From VRUE01 sp963703895 (GTDB lineage Bacteria > Actinomycetota > Thermoleophilia > Solirubrobacterales > 70-9): DNA of 64,000 nucleotides. The translations under genes were made by a program, and so were the position numbers. Below are positions 42,934 through 52,420 of the stretch, piece by piece. The stretch lies in the NCBI GenBank assembly GCA_963703895.1, contig CAVPFX010000003.1, positions 682,001 to 746,000 on the forward strand, given 5' to 3'. Each line of letters opens with the position of its first letter. Position 1 is the stretch's first letter. The notes beneath the pieces are model-generated. The model was not told where the DNA came from. It searched no databases and worked only from the letters and a program-made list of their open reading frames with translations.

Positions 42934-43692
42934 GTGGAGGCGCGGCTTTACACGATTCCCGGGTCACATCCCGGAATGGCAGCGAGGGCGATGCTGGAGT
43001 ACAAGGGCATCGCCTACAAGCGAACCGACCTCTTCCCCGTGATGTCGAAGGGGATCGTTCGCGCCCTCGGCTTCCCGGGCAAAACGGTGCCGGCGCTGAA
43101 GATCGACGGCCGCAAGGTGCAGGGCTCGCGCCCGATCGCGCGCGAGCTGGATCGGCTGCAGCCGGAGCCGGCGCTCTTTCCCGACGACCCCGAGCAGCGC
43201 GCCGCGGTCGAGGAGGCCGAGCGCTTCGGCGACGAGGAGCTGCAGCACCCGATCCGCCAAATCTCCTGGTGGTCGATCAAGCACGACAACTCCTCCCTGC
43301 GCAGCTACTCCGAAGGAGCCAAGCTCGGCATCCCGATCGGCCTGGCGGTGAAGACGGCGGCTCCGGTGGTTGCCCTCGCCGCCCGCACCAACGAGGCGAG
43401 CGACGAGAACGTGCGCCGCGACCTCGCTGCCCTACCGGGCTTCCTTGACAAGATCGACGCCTGGATAGAGGCAGGGGTTCTCAATGGCGAGCAACTCAAT
43501 GCCGCCGACTTCCAGATCGCGCCGAGCATCGCCCTGGCGATGACCCTCGACGACCTGCGCCCGGCGATCGAACGCCGACCCGCCGGTGCCCTCGCCAACC
43601 GGGTCATTCCCAAGTACCCCGGCAAAGCCCCGCCGATCCTGCCGCCCGCCTGGCTGCAGCAGCTGCGCGACGTAACAGCCGCCGCTAACTGA
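42934..43692 (+). CDS. Glutathione S-transferase-like protein
   Basis: 252 residues from a leaderless GTG. N-terminal thioredoxin-fold GST domain (EARLYTIPGSHPGMAARAML; VPALKIDGRKVQGSRPIARE with the conserved cis-Pro and Ser-Arg), then a helical C-terminal domain (KIDAWIEAGVLNGEQLNAAD; FQIAPSIALAMTLDDLRPAI). Catalytic residue is not obvious. Actinobacteria mostly lack glutathione, so the thiol may differ. Ends overlapping folK's end by eight bases, convergent. Confidence 0.85.
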   Translation: MEARLYTIPGSHPGMAARAMLEYKGIAYKRTDLFPVMSKGIVRALGFPGKTVPALKIDGRKVQGSRPIARELDRLQPEPALFPDDPEQRAAVEEAERFGDEELQHPIRQISWWSIKHDNSSLRSYSEGAKLGIPIGLAVKTAAPVVALAARTNEASDENVRRDLAALPGFLDKIDAWIEAGVLNGEQLNAADFQIAPSIALAMTLDDLRPAIERRPAGALANRVIPKYPGKAPPILPPAWLQQLRDVTAAAN

Positions 43693-44179
43693 GCGAGCCG
43701 ACCCGCTCGGCTCGCTGCCCCGGGCCCAGGGCCGCCAGCGCCTCGTCGAGGCGTGAGCCGTTAGGCAGCACCAGCTCGGGGTCGAGCTCGAGCAGGGGAA
43801 CGAGGACGAAGCGGCGGCTGCTCACCTCGGGGTGCGGCAGGGTGAGGCGCTCGGTAGAGAGCTCGAGATCGCCGAGCAGGAGCAGATCGACGTCGAGCGG
43901 GCGAGGGCTGTGTCGCGGGGCGTCCAGGGCGCGGCCGCGGGCGACCTCGATCTCCTTGCAGAGGTCAAGCAGCGCTTCTGGCTCGAGCTCGGTGCGGATG
44001 CGGATCGCCGCGTTGAGGAAGTCGGCCTGTTCGAGCACCTCGCCGACCGGCTCGGTCTCATAGGTCGGAGAGACCGCCTCGACCGTGACGCCGCGCTCAC
44101 GCAGCAGCTCAATCGCCGCCCGCAAATGTGACTCGCGGTCGCCGACGTTGGAGCCGAGCCCGAGGTAGCCGGTTCTCAC
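43685..44179 (-). CDS. folK: 2-amino-4-hydroxy-6-hydroxymethyldihydropteridine pyrophosphokinase
   Basis: 164 residues from GTG 44179. HPPK transfers pyrophosphate from ATP to the pterin. Motifs: YLGLGSNVGDRESHLRAAIE, PTYETEPVG, DFLNAAIRIRTELEPEALLD, RPLDVDLLLLGD and LPHPEVSSRRFVLVPLLELD. Normal length. It lies 10 bases downstream of folB. The third partner folP is 3.3 kb away across an inserted cassette. Confidence 0.94.
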   Translation of the reverse strand: MRTGYLGLGSNVGDRESHLRAAIELLRERGVTVEAVSPTYETEPVGEVLEQADFLNAAIRIRTELEPEALLDLCKEIEVARGRALDAPRHSPRPLDVDLLLLGDLELSTERLTLPHPEVSSRRFVLVPLLELDPELVLPNGSRLDEALAALGPGQRAERVGSLS

Positions 44180-44189
44180 CAAAGCGCCG

Positions 44190-44612
44190 TCAGGTCGCTT
44201 CCGCTTCGTCCTCGTCGGCCTCTTCGCCGCGCTCGTGGACGACCTCGACCGCGACCTCCTGGATCGCCAGCGGTAGCGGCGGCTCGGGCTTGGCGGCACG
44301 GACTCGCACCGACTCGCAGCCATAACGCTCCATCAGCCGCCCGCCGACGACCTGGGCGAGCCGCTCCAGCGTCCGGTAGCTGCGCTCGGTCGCGGCGAGG
44401 GCGACGATGTCGCAGACCTCGGCGTAATCGACCGTGTCCTCGATCCGGTCGGTGAGGACCGCGTCGCAGTCGGGCACGTCGAAGGAGATGTCGAACTCGA
44501 GCCGCTGGCCCACCTCCTGCTCGGAGTCGCTGACCCCGTGGTGGGTGTAGATCGAGAGCCCGCGCAGCTCCACCTCGACGCGCGAATCGAAGCCGTTGCC
44601 GTGTGCCTCCAC
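44190..44612 (-). CDS. folB: Dihydroneopterin aldolase
   Basis: 140 residues from GTG 44612. Removes the side chain of dihydroneopterin to give 6-hydroxymethylpterin. Motifs: VEVELRGLSIYTHHGVSDSE, the catalytic Glu in SDSEQEVGQRLEFDISFDVP, DTVDYAEVCDIVAL and the C-terminal KPEPPLPLAIQEVAVEV. A Glu/Asp-rich tail of about 20 residues is extra. A leaderless promoter (TAGATT, 44619-44624) drives it, as it is cut off from folP by the cassette at 44650-47851. Confidence 0.93.
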   Translation of the reverse strand: MEAHGNGFDSRVEVELRGLSIYTHHGVSDSEQEVGQRLEFDISFDVPDCDAVLTDRIEDTVDYAEVCDIVALAATERSYRTLERLAQVVGGRLMERYGCESVRVRAAKPEPPLPLAIQEVAVEVVHERGEEADEDEAEAT

Positions 44613-44618
44613 GACCTC

Positions 44619-44624
44619 AATCTA
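44619..44624 (-). promoter_or_regulatory. -10 element TAGATT of leaderless folB
   Basis: On the minus strand TAGATT ends six bases before the folB GTG at 44612. It gives folBK a promoter independent of the upstream cassette. Confidence 0.5.
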
Positions 44625-44649
44625 CTGGGCACCCCTTTTGGAACGAGGC

Positions 44650-44982
44650 CTAGAGTCGAGTCAGCTCGTCGACGGCGGCGAACACTTTGCTCTCCGTGGC
44701 AAGCCTGTCTTCCGCCTGACTGAGCATCGAGAGCAAGCGCTGCCAATCTTCGCGCGCGCTCGCGTAGCGCTGGAGCGCCGCCCGGCGAGTCGAGGCCTGC
44801 AACTCCGGACTCGCCGTAAGCAAGCTGAGCCGATCGCCCAAGATCGCGCTGACGGAATCCACGTGACCATCCAGCGATGTCGCGCCCCCTCTGAGGAGAT
44901 CGACGATCTCCGTGGCGATCGACAGATCGGCGTCGTACTCGCTCGGGGGTGCATCGCGTTCGACGCGCGCCAGATCCCTCAT
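44650..44982 (-). CDS. Helical hypothetical protein of the kinase-HD cassette
   Basis: 110 residues. Helical throughout, hydrophilic: DADLSIATEIVDLLRGGATS, then DRLSLLTASPELQASTRRAA and a coiled-coil-like end EDWQRLLSMLSQAEDRLATE. No membrane segment, metal motif or recognised family. It lies 108 bases after the HD hydrolase gene on the same strand and shares its lower GC, so it probably belongs to the same inserted unit. Confidence 0.65.
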   Translation of the reverse strand: MRDLARVERDAPPSEYDADLSIATEIVDLLRGGATSLDGHVDSVSAILGDRLSLLTASPELQASTRRAALQRYASAREDWQRLLSMLSQAEDRLATESKVFAAVDELTRL

Positions 44983-45090
44983 CGATTAGATCCGCTGTTG
45001 GTGACTCTCATGCTCAAGACCTTTTTACCTCGCCTGCCGGATGCCCGAGCTTCGGCGAGGCGATACGGCCCGCACTTTCCGCAGACTTCT

Positions 45091-46479
45091 CTACGGGGAG
45101 ATCAGCTCGCGGACCTTGCCGACCGCCTCTCGGGGCACGAAGAGGCGGCGGGTGTCGGGCGTTCTGCCCATATCGATCACTTTCAGTTCCGGATGTTCCT
45201 GGGCGGGAGATGCCTCGCCAAGCCCCATCGCGGCTCCTTTCACGAGGAAACCGCGCTTGTCCGAGTCCTCGCTCCACACTGGGTAGCTGGGACGATCCAC
45301 GTGGACGTAGTATTTGGGCTCGCCGGGCACGAAGTCTCGCACGACCTTCGCAACCCGCGAGAGATATTCGGGCGAGTCCAGAAACTCGGTCAGAGGCACG
45401 TCGAGGGCCACATGCTTGAGGAGGTCCCGACTGAGAATACGACGTGCAAGATCCTTGACGGTTTCGTCATCAACCGCTCGTGAGGCGCTCATTATGAGGC
45501 GCCACAGTGCGAAGTCATCCAGATCGATGAGCTCCTCGCACGAGAGGGGTTCCCCACGAAACACCTTCTTGAACGAATTAAATGGTTCGTCGTCTGGCAG
45601 GCCATCTCCCTGGCTCACCAGATCCTTCATTCGCTTCAGAAACAGGCCCACCATTCCCTCAGCGGCGCGTACCGTCTTGTGTTGATAAACGGTGTCATAA
45701 AGCGCTCTTCGCGCCACTAGAAACTGTTCGATGACCCTTGGCGCCTTTGCGTAGTCAAAGCCAACGACCAGCTTGTCGTCTGGCATCCGGCCGACGTTGG
45801 CGGTGGAAATCAACCAGTCGATGTCATATCTGCCGTAAGCGACCCCCGTCATCTGGGCATCGCGAATCACGTAGTCGCAACGATCGATATCCACATCACT
45901 ATTTAGAAGTATCGGCAGATAGGGGAGGTAGTACTCGCCACGCAGCATCTTTGCGATGCGAGCCGCAGTGCCCGATTCATGGGACTCGAGAGCATCGTGC
46001 AGGTCGCCGCCTCCCCGCGTCAGCATCGCCTGCGTGACCATCTCATGCCATTTCATTCCCTGCGCCGAAGCCGCTTCGATACCAAGGGTCTCCGACCAAT
46101 CCTTCCGGGAGAAGTCCTTCATCACTTCCTCCCAGGCATGCGAAAGCGGGCCGTGACCCACATCGTGAACCAGGGCCGCTATAGCCATATCCCTTCGCAC
46201 CTCAGAGTCGGGCCGAAGGATTGGGGCGAGGGTTTCGCTGGTCGCGTCCTCCAAGCGCCTGGAGAATCGAATCGCGAGGTATGAGGCTCCCACCGCGTGG
46301 ATGAAACGTGAATGCTCGGCTGCCGGGAAGACGAGATGGGCCAACCCGAGCTGCCTGACGCGGCGCAGTCGCTGCATCTCTTCGGTGCCCATCAGATCGA
46401 GGACCGCGGTCTCCAGACCACGGAACTCCATAAGTCCGTGAATAGCGTCCTGCACTCTCTCGATCGACTGCGCAGGCAC
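45091..46479 (-). CDS. HD-domain phosphohydrolase, SAMHD1/dGTPase-like
   Basis: 462 residues from a GTG one base after the kinase stop, a tightly coupled pair. HD metal site: EHSRFIHAVG (His 56), ALVHDVGHGPLSHAWEEVMK (His105-Asp106), NSDVDIDRCDYVIRDAQMTG with the distal Asp near 202. Order, spacing and the RQLGLAHLVFPAAEHSR start match dNTP triphosphohydrolase/SAMHD1 relatives, which cut dNTPs or other nucleotides. The long C-terminal part (about 270-462) is less conserved and may bind a regulator. The gene lies in a segment with visibly lower GC than its neighbours. Confidence 0.85.
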   Translation of the reverse strand: MPAQSIERVQDAIHGLMEFRGLETAVLDLMGTEEMQRLRRVRQLGLAHLVFPAAEHSRFIHAVGASYLAIRFSRRLEDATSETLAPILRPDSEVRRDMAIAALVHDVGHGPLSHAWEEVMKDFSRKDWSETLGIEAASAQGMKWHEMVTQAMLTRGGGDLHDALESHESGTAARIAKMLRGEYYLPYLPILLNSDVDIDRCDYVIRDAQMTGVAYGRYDIDWLISTANVGRMPDDKLVVGFDYAKAPRVIEQFLVARRALYDTVYQHKTVRAAEGMVGLFLKRMKDLVSQGDGLPDDEPFNSFKKVFRGEPLSCEELIDLDDFALWRLIMSASRAVDDETVKDLARRILSRDLLKHVALDVPLTEFLDSPEYLSRVAKVVRDFVPGEPKYYVHVDRPSYPVWSEDSDKRGFLVKGAAMGLGEASPAQEHPELKVIDMGRTPDTRRLFVPREAVGKVRELISP

Positions 46480-46480
46480 G

Positions 46481-47851
46481 CTATTCCGACGTTCTCTCGA
46501 GCAGGGCCCTAACAACCATCTGTTCCTCAGACTCCAGCCCCGGGTCGGAAATCAGGTACCGAAGCTCACTCTGCAGCTCTCCCAGCTTCCGTGGCGGCAG
46601 CAGCGCCAGCCGCTCCTTATCCGGCAGGTATCTCTGCAACTGGGCAAGGCGCTCGATCGCCGAAAGTCCACTGGTATTGCTAAACGCCCGCACATGAGCC
46701 GCCAGGCGCGAACGACACATCGCCGCCAGCTCCTTCGCGTTTGGCCGCTTCCCTGGGTCTCGAGAGAGAGCCGCTTCGAGAATCTCAGCCAGAGCCTTGC
46801 TCGGGGCATCGACAAGGGGTCCAAATACGCGCTGGTCAAACTCAGATTCGATCCGGCCTCGTAGCTCCTCTTCGAATTCCACCCGCTCCTCCTTTTCCTT
46901 CAAGCTCGGAGGCTCCTCACCCTGCTCGAATAGGGGGTACCGACCGAAAAGCGCGTGGTAGACCGTTGCGCCCAATGCCCAGACATCCGAGGACGCAGTC
47001 TGTAGACCCGTCCGCATTGTCAACTCCGGCGCGCGCGTCCTCATGGTTCCCGATGGATGCTCCGGGTCGAAATCCGCCTCCTCGCGGCAAACGCCGAAAT
47101 CGAGAAGCAAGTACCGGCCATTCTCATAACCGGTGTTGTCGGGCTTGAGGTCTCCGTGAACAAGACCTCTCTGGTGAACGAATTGCAGCGCCGAGGCAAG
47201 ATCATGCAAGAAGTTGGCCGCCTCGAAGGCGCCCTCTGCCTTCCAGTCCTCATTCTGAGTTTTGATGAATTTCTCGGCGAGGAACTCATCGCCCTTCTCA
47301 TTTAAGAAATAGTGACTTTCAATGATGTTCGGGTGTTCCATGGAGAATGGATGGAGTCTGAGTTCCCGTTTGAAAACTGCCTTCGCCACCTCAGCATCGA
47401 CGAACTGCTTCAACACGACTTCGCGGTCGGCGACAGACCACGTGCAGAGAAAGACAACCTTTTGCGCACCTGCCAGAGAAAGCACCTTCCGGACCGCGAC
47501 CTGACTCGGCGGTGTTACCTCGACACAGCGCTTGACGCTTGAGTGTTCTTCGGGCCCGCTGTGCTCACCTATCCACCCCTTCAACTGCTCTAGGTCCAGG
47601 TCTCGTGTATCCAGCCTTGCGGTGATTGCTTCGACCAGGTCACAGAGCTCATCATCGCTCCACCCGTCCAAGTCGAGCACTCCGATCAGGCCCTGCGCCT
47701 CCCCGTCGGCGTCGCCGCTGTCTCCGTACATGGCGTCAAGCTGTGCCGTCAGGCCATGCAGCGCTTGCTCAGTCTTGGGACGGCTCGCGGCAACAACCTG
47801 CGTCAATGCCTCGTACCGTTGGCCCAAGCGTCCTGGGTCTATCCCCGCCAC
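46481..47851 (-). CDS. Soluble Hanks-type serine/threonine protein kinase
   Basis: 456 residues from GTG 47851. An N-terminal helical domain of about 115 residues, then a kinase domain with VVLKQF (Lys148), HGDLKPDN (232-239, catalytic loop with Gly for Arg), LDFGV (DFG 251-253) and RAPEL (APE 274-276), and a C-terminal helical part (about 345-456) with LQRYLPDKERLALLPPRKLG. The glycine-rich loop is degenerate (FLCTWSVAD). No membrane helix or PASTA repeat, unlike the housekeeping PknB. Coupled to the HD hydrolase. It has its own promoter box and lies 26 bases after the folP stop. Confidence 0.87.
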   Translation of the reverse strand: MAGIDPGRLGQRYEALTQVVAASRPKTEQALHGLTAQLDAMYGDSGDADGEAQGLIGVLDLDGWSDDELCDLVEAITARLDTRDLDLEQLKGWIGEHSGPEEHSSVKRCVEVTPPSQVAVRKVLSLAGAQKVVFLCTWSVADREVVLKQFVDAEVAKAVFKRELRLHPFSMEHPNIIESHYFLNEKGDEFLAEKFIKTQNEDWKAEGAFEAANFLHDLASALQFVHQRGLVHGDLKPDNTGYENGRYLLLDFGVCREEADFDPEHPSGTMRTRAPELTMRTGLQTASSDVWALGATVYHALFGRYPLFEQGEEPPSLKEKEERVEFEEELRGRIESEFDQRVFGPLVDAPSKALAEILEAALSRDPGKRPNAKELAAMCRSRLAAHVRAFSNTSGLSAIERLAQLQRYLPDKERLALLPPRKLGELQSELRYLISDPGLESEEQMVVRALLERTSE

Positions 47852-47857
47852 GCCAAA

Positions 47858-47863
47858 ACGCTA
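47858..47863 (-). promoter_or_regulatory. -10 element TAGCGT of the leaderless kinase gene
   Basis: On the minus strand TAGCGT ends six bases before the kinase GTG at 47851, within the 26-base gap after folP. Confidence 0.45.
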
Positions 47864-47877
47864 TACGGTGACTGACC

Positions 47878-48690
47878 TTATTGCAAAGTTTGCGGTGAAG
47901 CGCCAGCGAGGATGGCAGCGGTAACTGTAAGGGCCTGCGACGTCTCGGCGACGTCGTGCACCCGCAACACGTCCGCCCCCTCGGCCGCAGCAAGCACTGA
48001 GGAGGCGATCGAACCGCCGATCCGGTCCTCCACATCGGACCCGTCGACCTTGCCGATGAAGCTCTTGCGCGAGGTCCCGATCACCAGCGGCCGCCCCAGC
48101 TCCCGCAACTCCCCCAAGCGCCTCAACAGCTCCAAATTGTGCTCCAGCGTCTTGCCGAACCCGATCCCCGGATCAAGCCAAACCCGTTCCTCAGCGACCC
48201 CCTCACCCACCGCAAACTCCATCCGCGCCGCCAGGAACGACTTGACGTCGTCAACCACGTCGTCGTACCGCGGATCGTCCTGCATGGTCCGCGGGTTCCC
48301 CGGCATGTGCATCAGCACCACCCCCACCCCCCGCTCCGCACAAAGCCCCGCCATCCCAGGGTCCCGCTGAAAAGCCGTCACGTCATTGACGATCGAGGCC
48401 CCAGCACCGATCGCAGCTTCCGCGACGGCGAGCTTCGAAGTGTCAATCGAAATCGCCGCCCCACTCTTGCCCAACCCTTGTACCACCGGCAGAACTCGCC
48501 TCAACTCCTCGGCCTCACCGACCTCGACCGCACCAGGCCGGGTGGATTCCCCGCCCACATCCAAGATCTCCGCCCCATCCCCGACCAGGTCCTCGCCGTG
48601 CCGGACCGCCGCAGCCGGATCGAGGTACTGCCCCCCATCCGAGAACGAGTCCGGTGTGACGTTGACGACCCCCATCAGCTTCGGGTTCAT
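47878..48690 (-). CDS. folP: Dihydropteroate synthase
   Basis: 270 residues. Joins p-aminobenzoate to the pterin pyrophosphate. TIM barrel with MGVVNVTPDSFSDGGQYLDP, DVGGESTRPGAVEVGEAEEL, SIDTSKLAVAEAAIGAGASI, IVNDVTAFQ, VLMHMPGNPRTMQ, LDPGIGFGKTLEHNLELLRR, IGTSRKSFIGKVDG and RVHDVAETSQAL: the complete motif set. Sulfonamide target. It follows ftsH on the same strand, with a long palindrome between. Confidence 0.95.
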   Translation of the reverse strand: MNPKLMGVVNVTPDSFSDGGQYLDPAAAVRHGEDLVGDGAEILDVGGESTRPGAVEVGEAEELRRVLPVVQGLGKSGAAISIDTSKLAVAEAAIGAGASIVNDVTAFQRDPGMAGLCAERGVGVVLMHMPGNPRTMQDDPRYDDVVDDVKSFLAARMEFAVGEGVAEERVWLDPGIGFGKTLEHNLELLRRLGELRELGRPLVIGTSRKSFIGKVDGSDVEDRIGGSIASSVLAAAEGADVLRVHDVAETSQALTVTAAILAGASPQTLQ

Positions 48691-48716
48691 GAACGAAGTA
48701 TCGCTAGCTCTGGAGT

Positions 48717-48811
48717 GGAGGGCGTGGGACGCCTCCCGAACTGGCGGATACTCAAAACAGCGCGCTAATTAGCGCGCTGTTTGTCAGGGCGGGAGGCGTC
48801 CCACGCCCTCC
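48717..48811. repeat. Long palindrome, GGCGGATACTCAAA/CTAATTAG family, copy 1
   Basis: Outer arms 48717-48738 and 48790-48811 are a perfect 22-bp inverted repeat (GGAGGGCGTGGGACGCCTCC). Inside: GGCGGATACTCAAA, then a perfect 28-base palindrome 48755-48782 centred on CTAATTAG (arms ACAGCGCG/CGCGCTGT). It begins 33 bases after the ftsH stop (minus strand) and ends 27 bases before the folP start. Confidence 0.92.
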
Positions 48812-48843
48812 TCACCTGGGAGATCTTCGTCCTTGACCCTGAA

Positions 48844-50811
<1,968 letters not shown>

Positions 50812-50846
50812 AGGGAAAAATCAGCGTACCAGGGCGGATTCGGCAT

Positions 50847-51374
50847 CTAATCGTCCAACGCGGCAACGTAAGAGAGGTTGCGGTAACGCTGAGCGTGGTC
50901 GAGGCCGTAGCCGATCGCAAAGCGATTGGGGATCTCGAATCCGAGGTAGCGCGGCGAGAGGTCGACGCGCAGCCGCTCGGGCTTGGTGAGCAGGGCGCAG
51001 ACCTCCAGCGATGCCGGGTTGCGCGCCTTCAGATTGCGCATCAGGTACTGCAGGGTGAGGCCCGAGTCGATGATGTCCTCGACGATCAGCACGTCCCGTC
51101 CTTCAATCGGCGCGTCGAGATCCTTGAGGATCCGCACCACGCCCGAGGAGTCGGTCTGCGAGCCATAGCTGGAGACCGCCATGAAGTCGATCTCGCAGGG
51201 CACGTCGACGTGGCGCATCAGGTCGGCGAGGAAGAGGACGGCGCCCTTGAGCACGCCGACCATGAAGAGGTCGCGCCCGGCGTAGTCCTCGCTGATCTGG
51301 CGACCGAGCTCGGCGACGCGCCGCTGCAGCTCCTCACTGGAGACGAGGGTCTCGCCGATCGAGGGCTCGCTCAT
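50847..51374 (-). CDS. hpt: Hypoxanthine phosphoribosyltransferase
   Basis: 175 residues from ATG 51374. Purine salvage. Type I PRTase fold: LVSSEELQRRVAELGRQISE hood, FMVGVLKGAVLFLADLMRHV, flexible loop VSSYGSQTDSSG, the PRPP motif VLIVEDIIDSGLTLQYLMRN, and FAIGYGLDHAQRYRNLSYVA. Normal length. TAGACT (51383-51388, minus) ends eight bases before the start, so the mRNA may be leaderless. Confidence 0.95.
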   Translation of the reverse strand: MSEPSIGETLVSSEELQRRVAELGRQISEDYAGRDLFMVGVLKGAVLFLADLMRHVDVPCEIDFMAVSSYGSQTDSSGVVRILKDLDAPIEGRDVLIVEDIIDSGLTLQYLMRNLKARNPASLEVCALLTKPERLRVDLSPRYLGFEIPNRFAIGYGLDHAQRYRNLSYVAALDD

Positions 51375-51382
51375 CGCGGCGC

Positions 51383-51388
51383 AGTCTA
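51383..51388 (-). promoter_or_regulatory. -10 element TAGACT of leaderless hpt
   Basis: On the minus strand TAGACT ends eight bases before the hpt ATG at 51374. Confidence 0.45.
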
Positions 51389-51411
51389 GATACAGCGCGA
51401 AGTTTCGTACC

Positions 51412-52347
51412 TCAGCGCTCGGCGTGGAGCACGCCGCGCTCCACCACGGCACGCACGCCGCCGCCGAGATCGAGCCTGGCGACGCCGGTGCGACGCAGGG
51501 CGGCGACCTCGTCGGCGTGGTTGGCAGCGCCCGGGACCGGCCGCCCAGCGGCGCGATCGGCAAGGCGCTGAACCACAAGCCGGCGCAGGGCGGGTGGCAG
51601 CTCGGCGAGCCGGCTCAACTCGATCGTGCCGCGCTCGGATCCGTTGGCGCCGAGCTCGGCGTCGACCAGCGAGTCGAGAACCTCGGCCTCGTCACGCAGC
51701 AGCTCGGCCGTGCGCAGGACGTTGCGAGCGGCAGCGGGGTGAACCTCGGCCAGCGCCGCCGCCAGGCCGTGACGGACGCGGTTGCGGGCGTAGTCGCCCT
51801 TGGCATTGGTCGGATCGTCGCGCCACTCGAGCCCACGCTCTTCGCAATAGGCGGTCGTCTGCTCACGGGTGCAGCCGAGCAGGGGCCGCACCAGGCTGCC
51901 GTCGCGCTGGCGCATTCCCAGCAGCGCCCGGCGACTGGGCGAGGAGGCGAGCCGGTAGAGGATCGTCTCGACCTGATCGTCGGCGGTGTGCCCGGTGGCG
52001 ATCACCGCTTCCGGGCCCAGCGCCAGCTTGGCCGCCGCCGCATAGCGGGTGTCGCGCGCCCATGACTGCAAGTTGCCCGGTCCCTCGGGTCGGCGCGGAC
52101 GCTCCAACTCCAGGGCGACCCCGAGCCGCGAGCAAAGCGCGGCGCAGTGCGCCTCATCGGCATCGGAATCGTCGCGAAGGCCGTAGTTGACGTGAACCGC
52201 GGTGACCGCGGCGGAGCCGAGCAGCCGGACCGCAAGGTCGAGCAAGCAGACCGAGTCGCGCCCGCCGGAGAGCATCGCGACCACTGGCGTGTCCGCCGAC
52301 AACAGCCCACCCTCCCGCACCGCCTCGAGCATCTGCTCGCTCTCCAT
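51412..52347 (-). CDS. tilS: tRNA(Ile)-lysidine synthase
   Basis: 311 residues. Makes lysidine at the anticodon of tRNA-Ile(CAU). PP-loop ATPase with MLSGGRDSVCLLDL (SGGxDS at 27-32), ATGHTADDQVETILYRLASS, RALLGMRQRDGSLVRPLLGC and DDPTNAKGDYARNRVRHGL. The C-terminal substrate domain is short, as in other short-form TilS. Followed by hpt 37 bases downstream. Confidence 0.95.
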   Translation of the reverse strand: MESEQMLEAVREGGLLSADTPVVAMLSGGRDSVCLLDLAVRLLGSAAVTAVHVNYGLRDDSDADEAHCAALCSRLGVALELERPRRPEGPGNLQSWARDTRYAAAAKLALGPEAVIATGHTADDQVETILYRLASSPSRRALLGMRQRDGSLVRPLLGCTREQTTAYCEERGLEWRDDPTNAKGDYARNRVRHGLAAALAEVHPAAARNVLRTAELLRDEAEVLDSLVDAELGANGSERGTIELSRLAELPPALRRLVVQRLADRAAGRPVPGAANHADEVAALRRTGVARLDLGGGVRAVVERGVLHAER

Positions 52348-52371
52348 GCCTTAAGTCTCGCGCGTGCCCTG

Positions 52372-52418
52372 TTCCGGTGCGCTTTATGTGGTCGTGGGCC
52401 ACATAAAGCGCACCGGAA
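52372..52418. repeat. TTCCGGTGCGCTTT palindrome, copy 4
   Basis: TTCCGGTGCGCTTTATGTGG (52372-52391) and its exact reverse complement (52399-52418) form a perfect 20-bp stem around TCGTGGG. It begins two bases after the stop of the cyclase gene at 52421 (minus strand). Confidence 0.9.
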
Positions 52419-52420
52419 GC

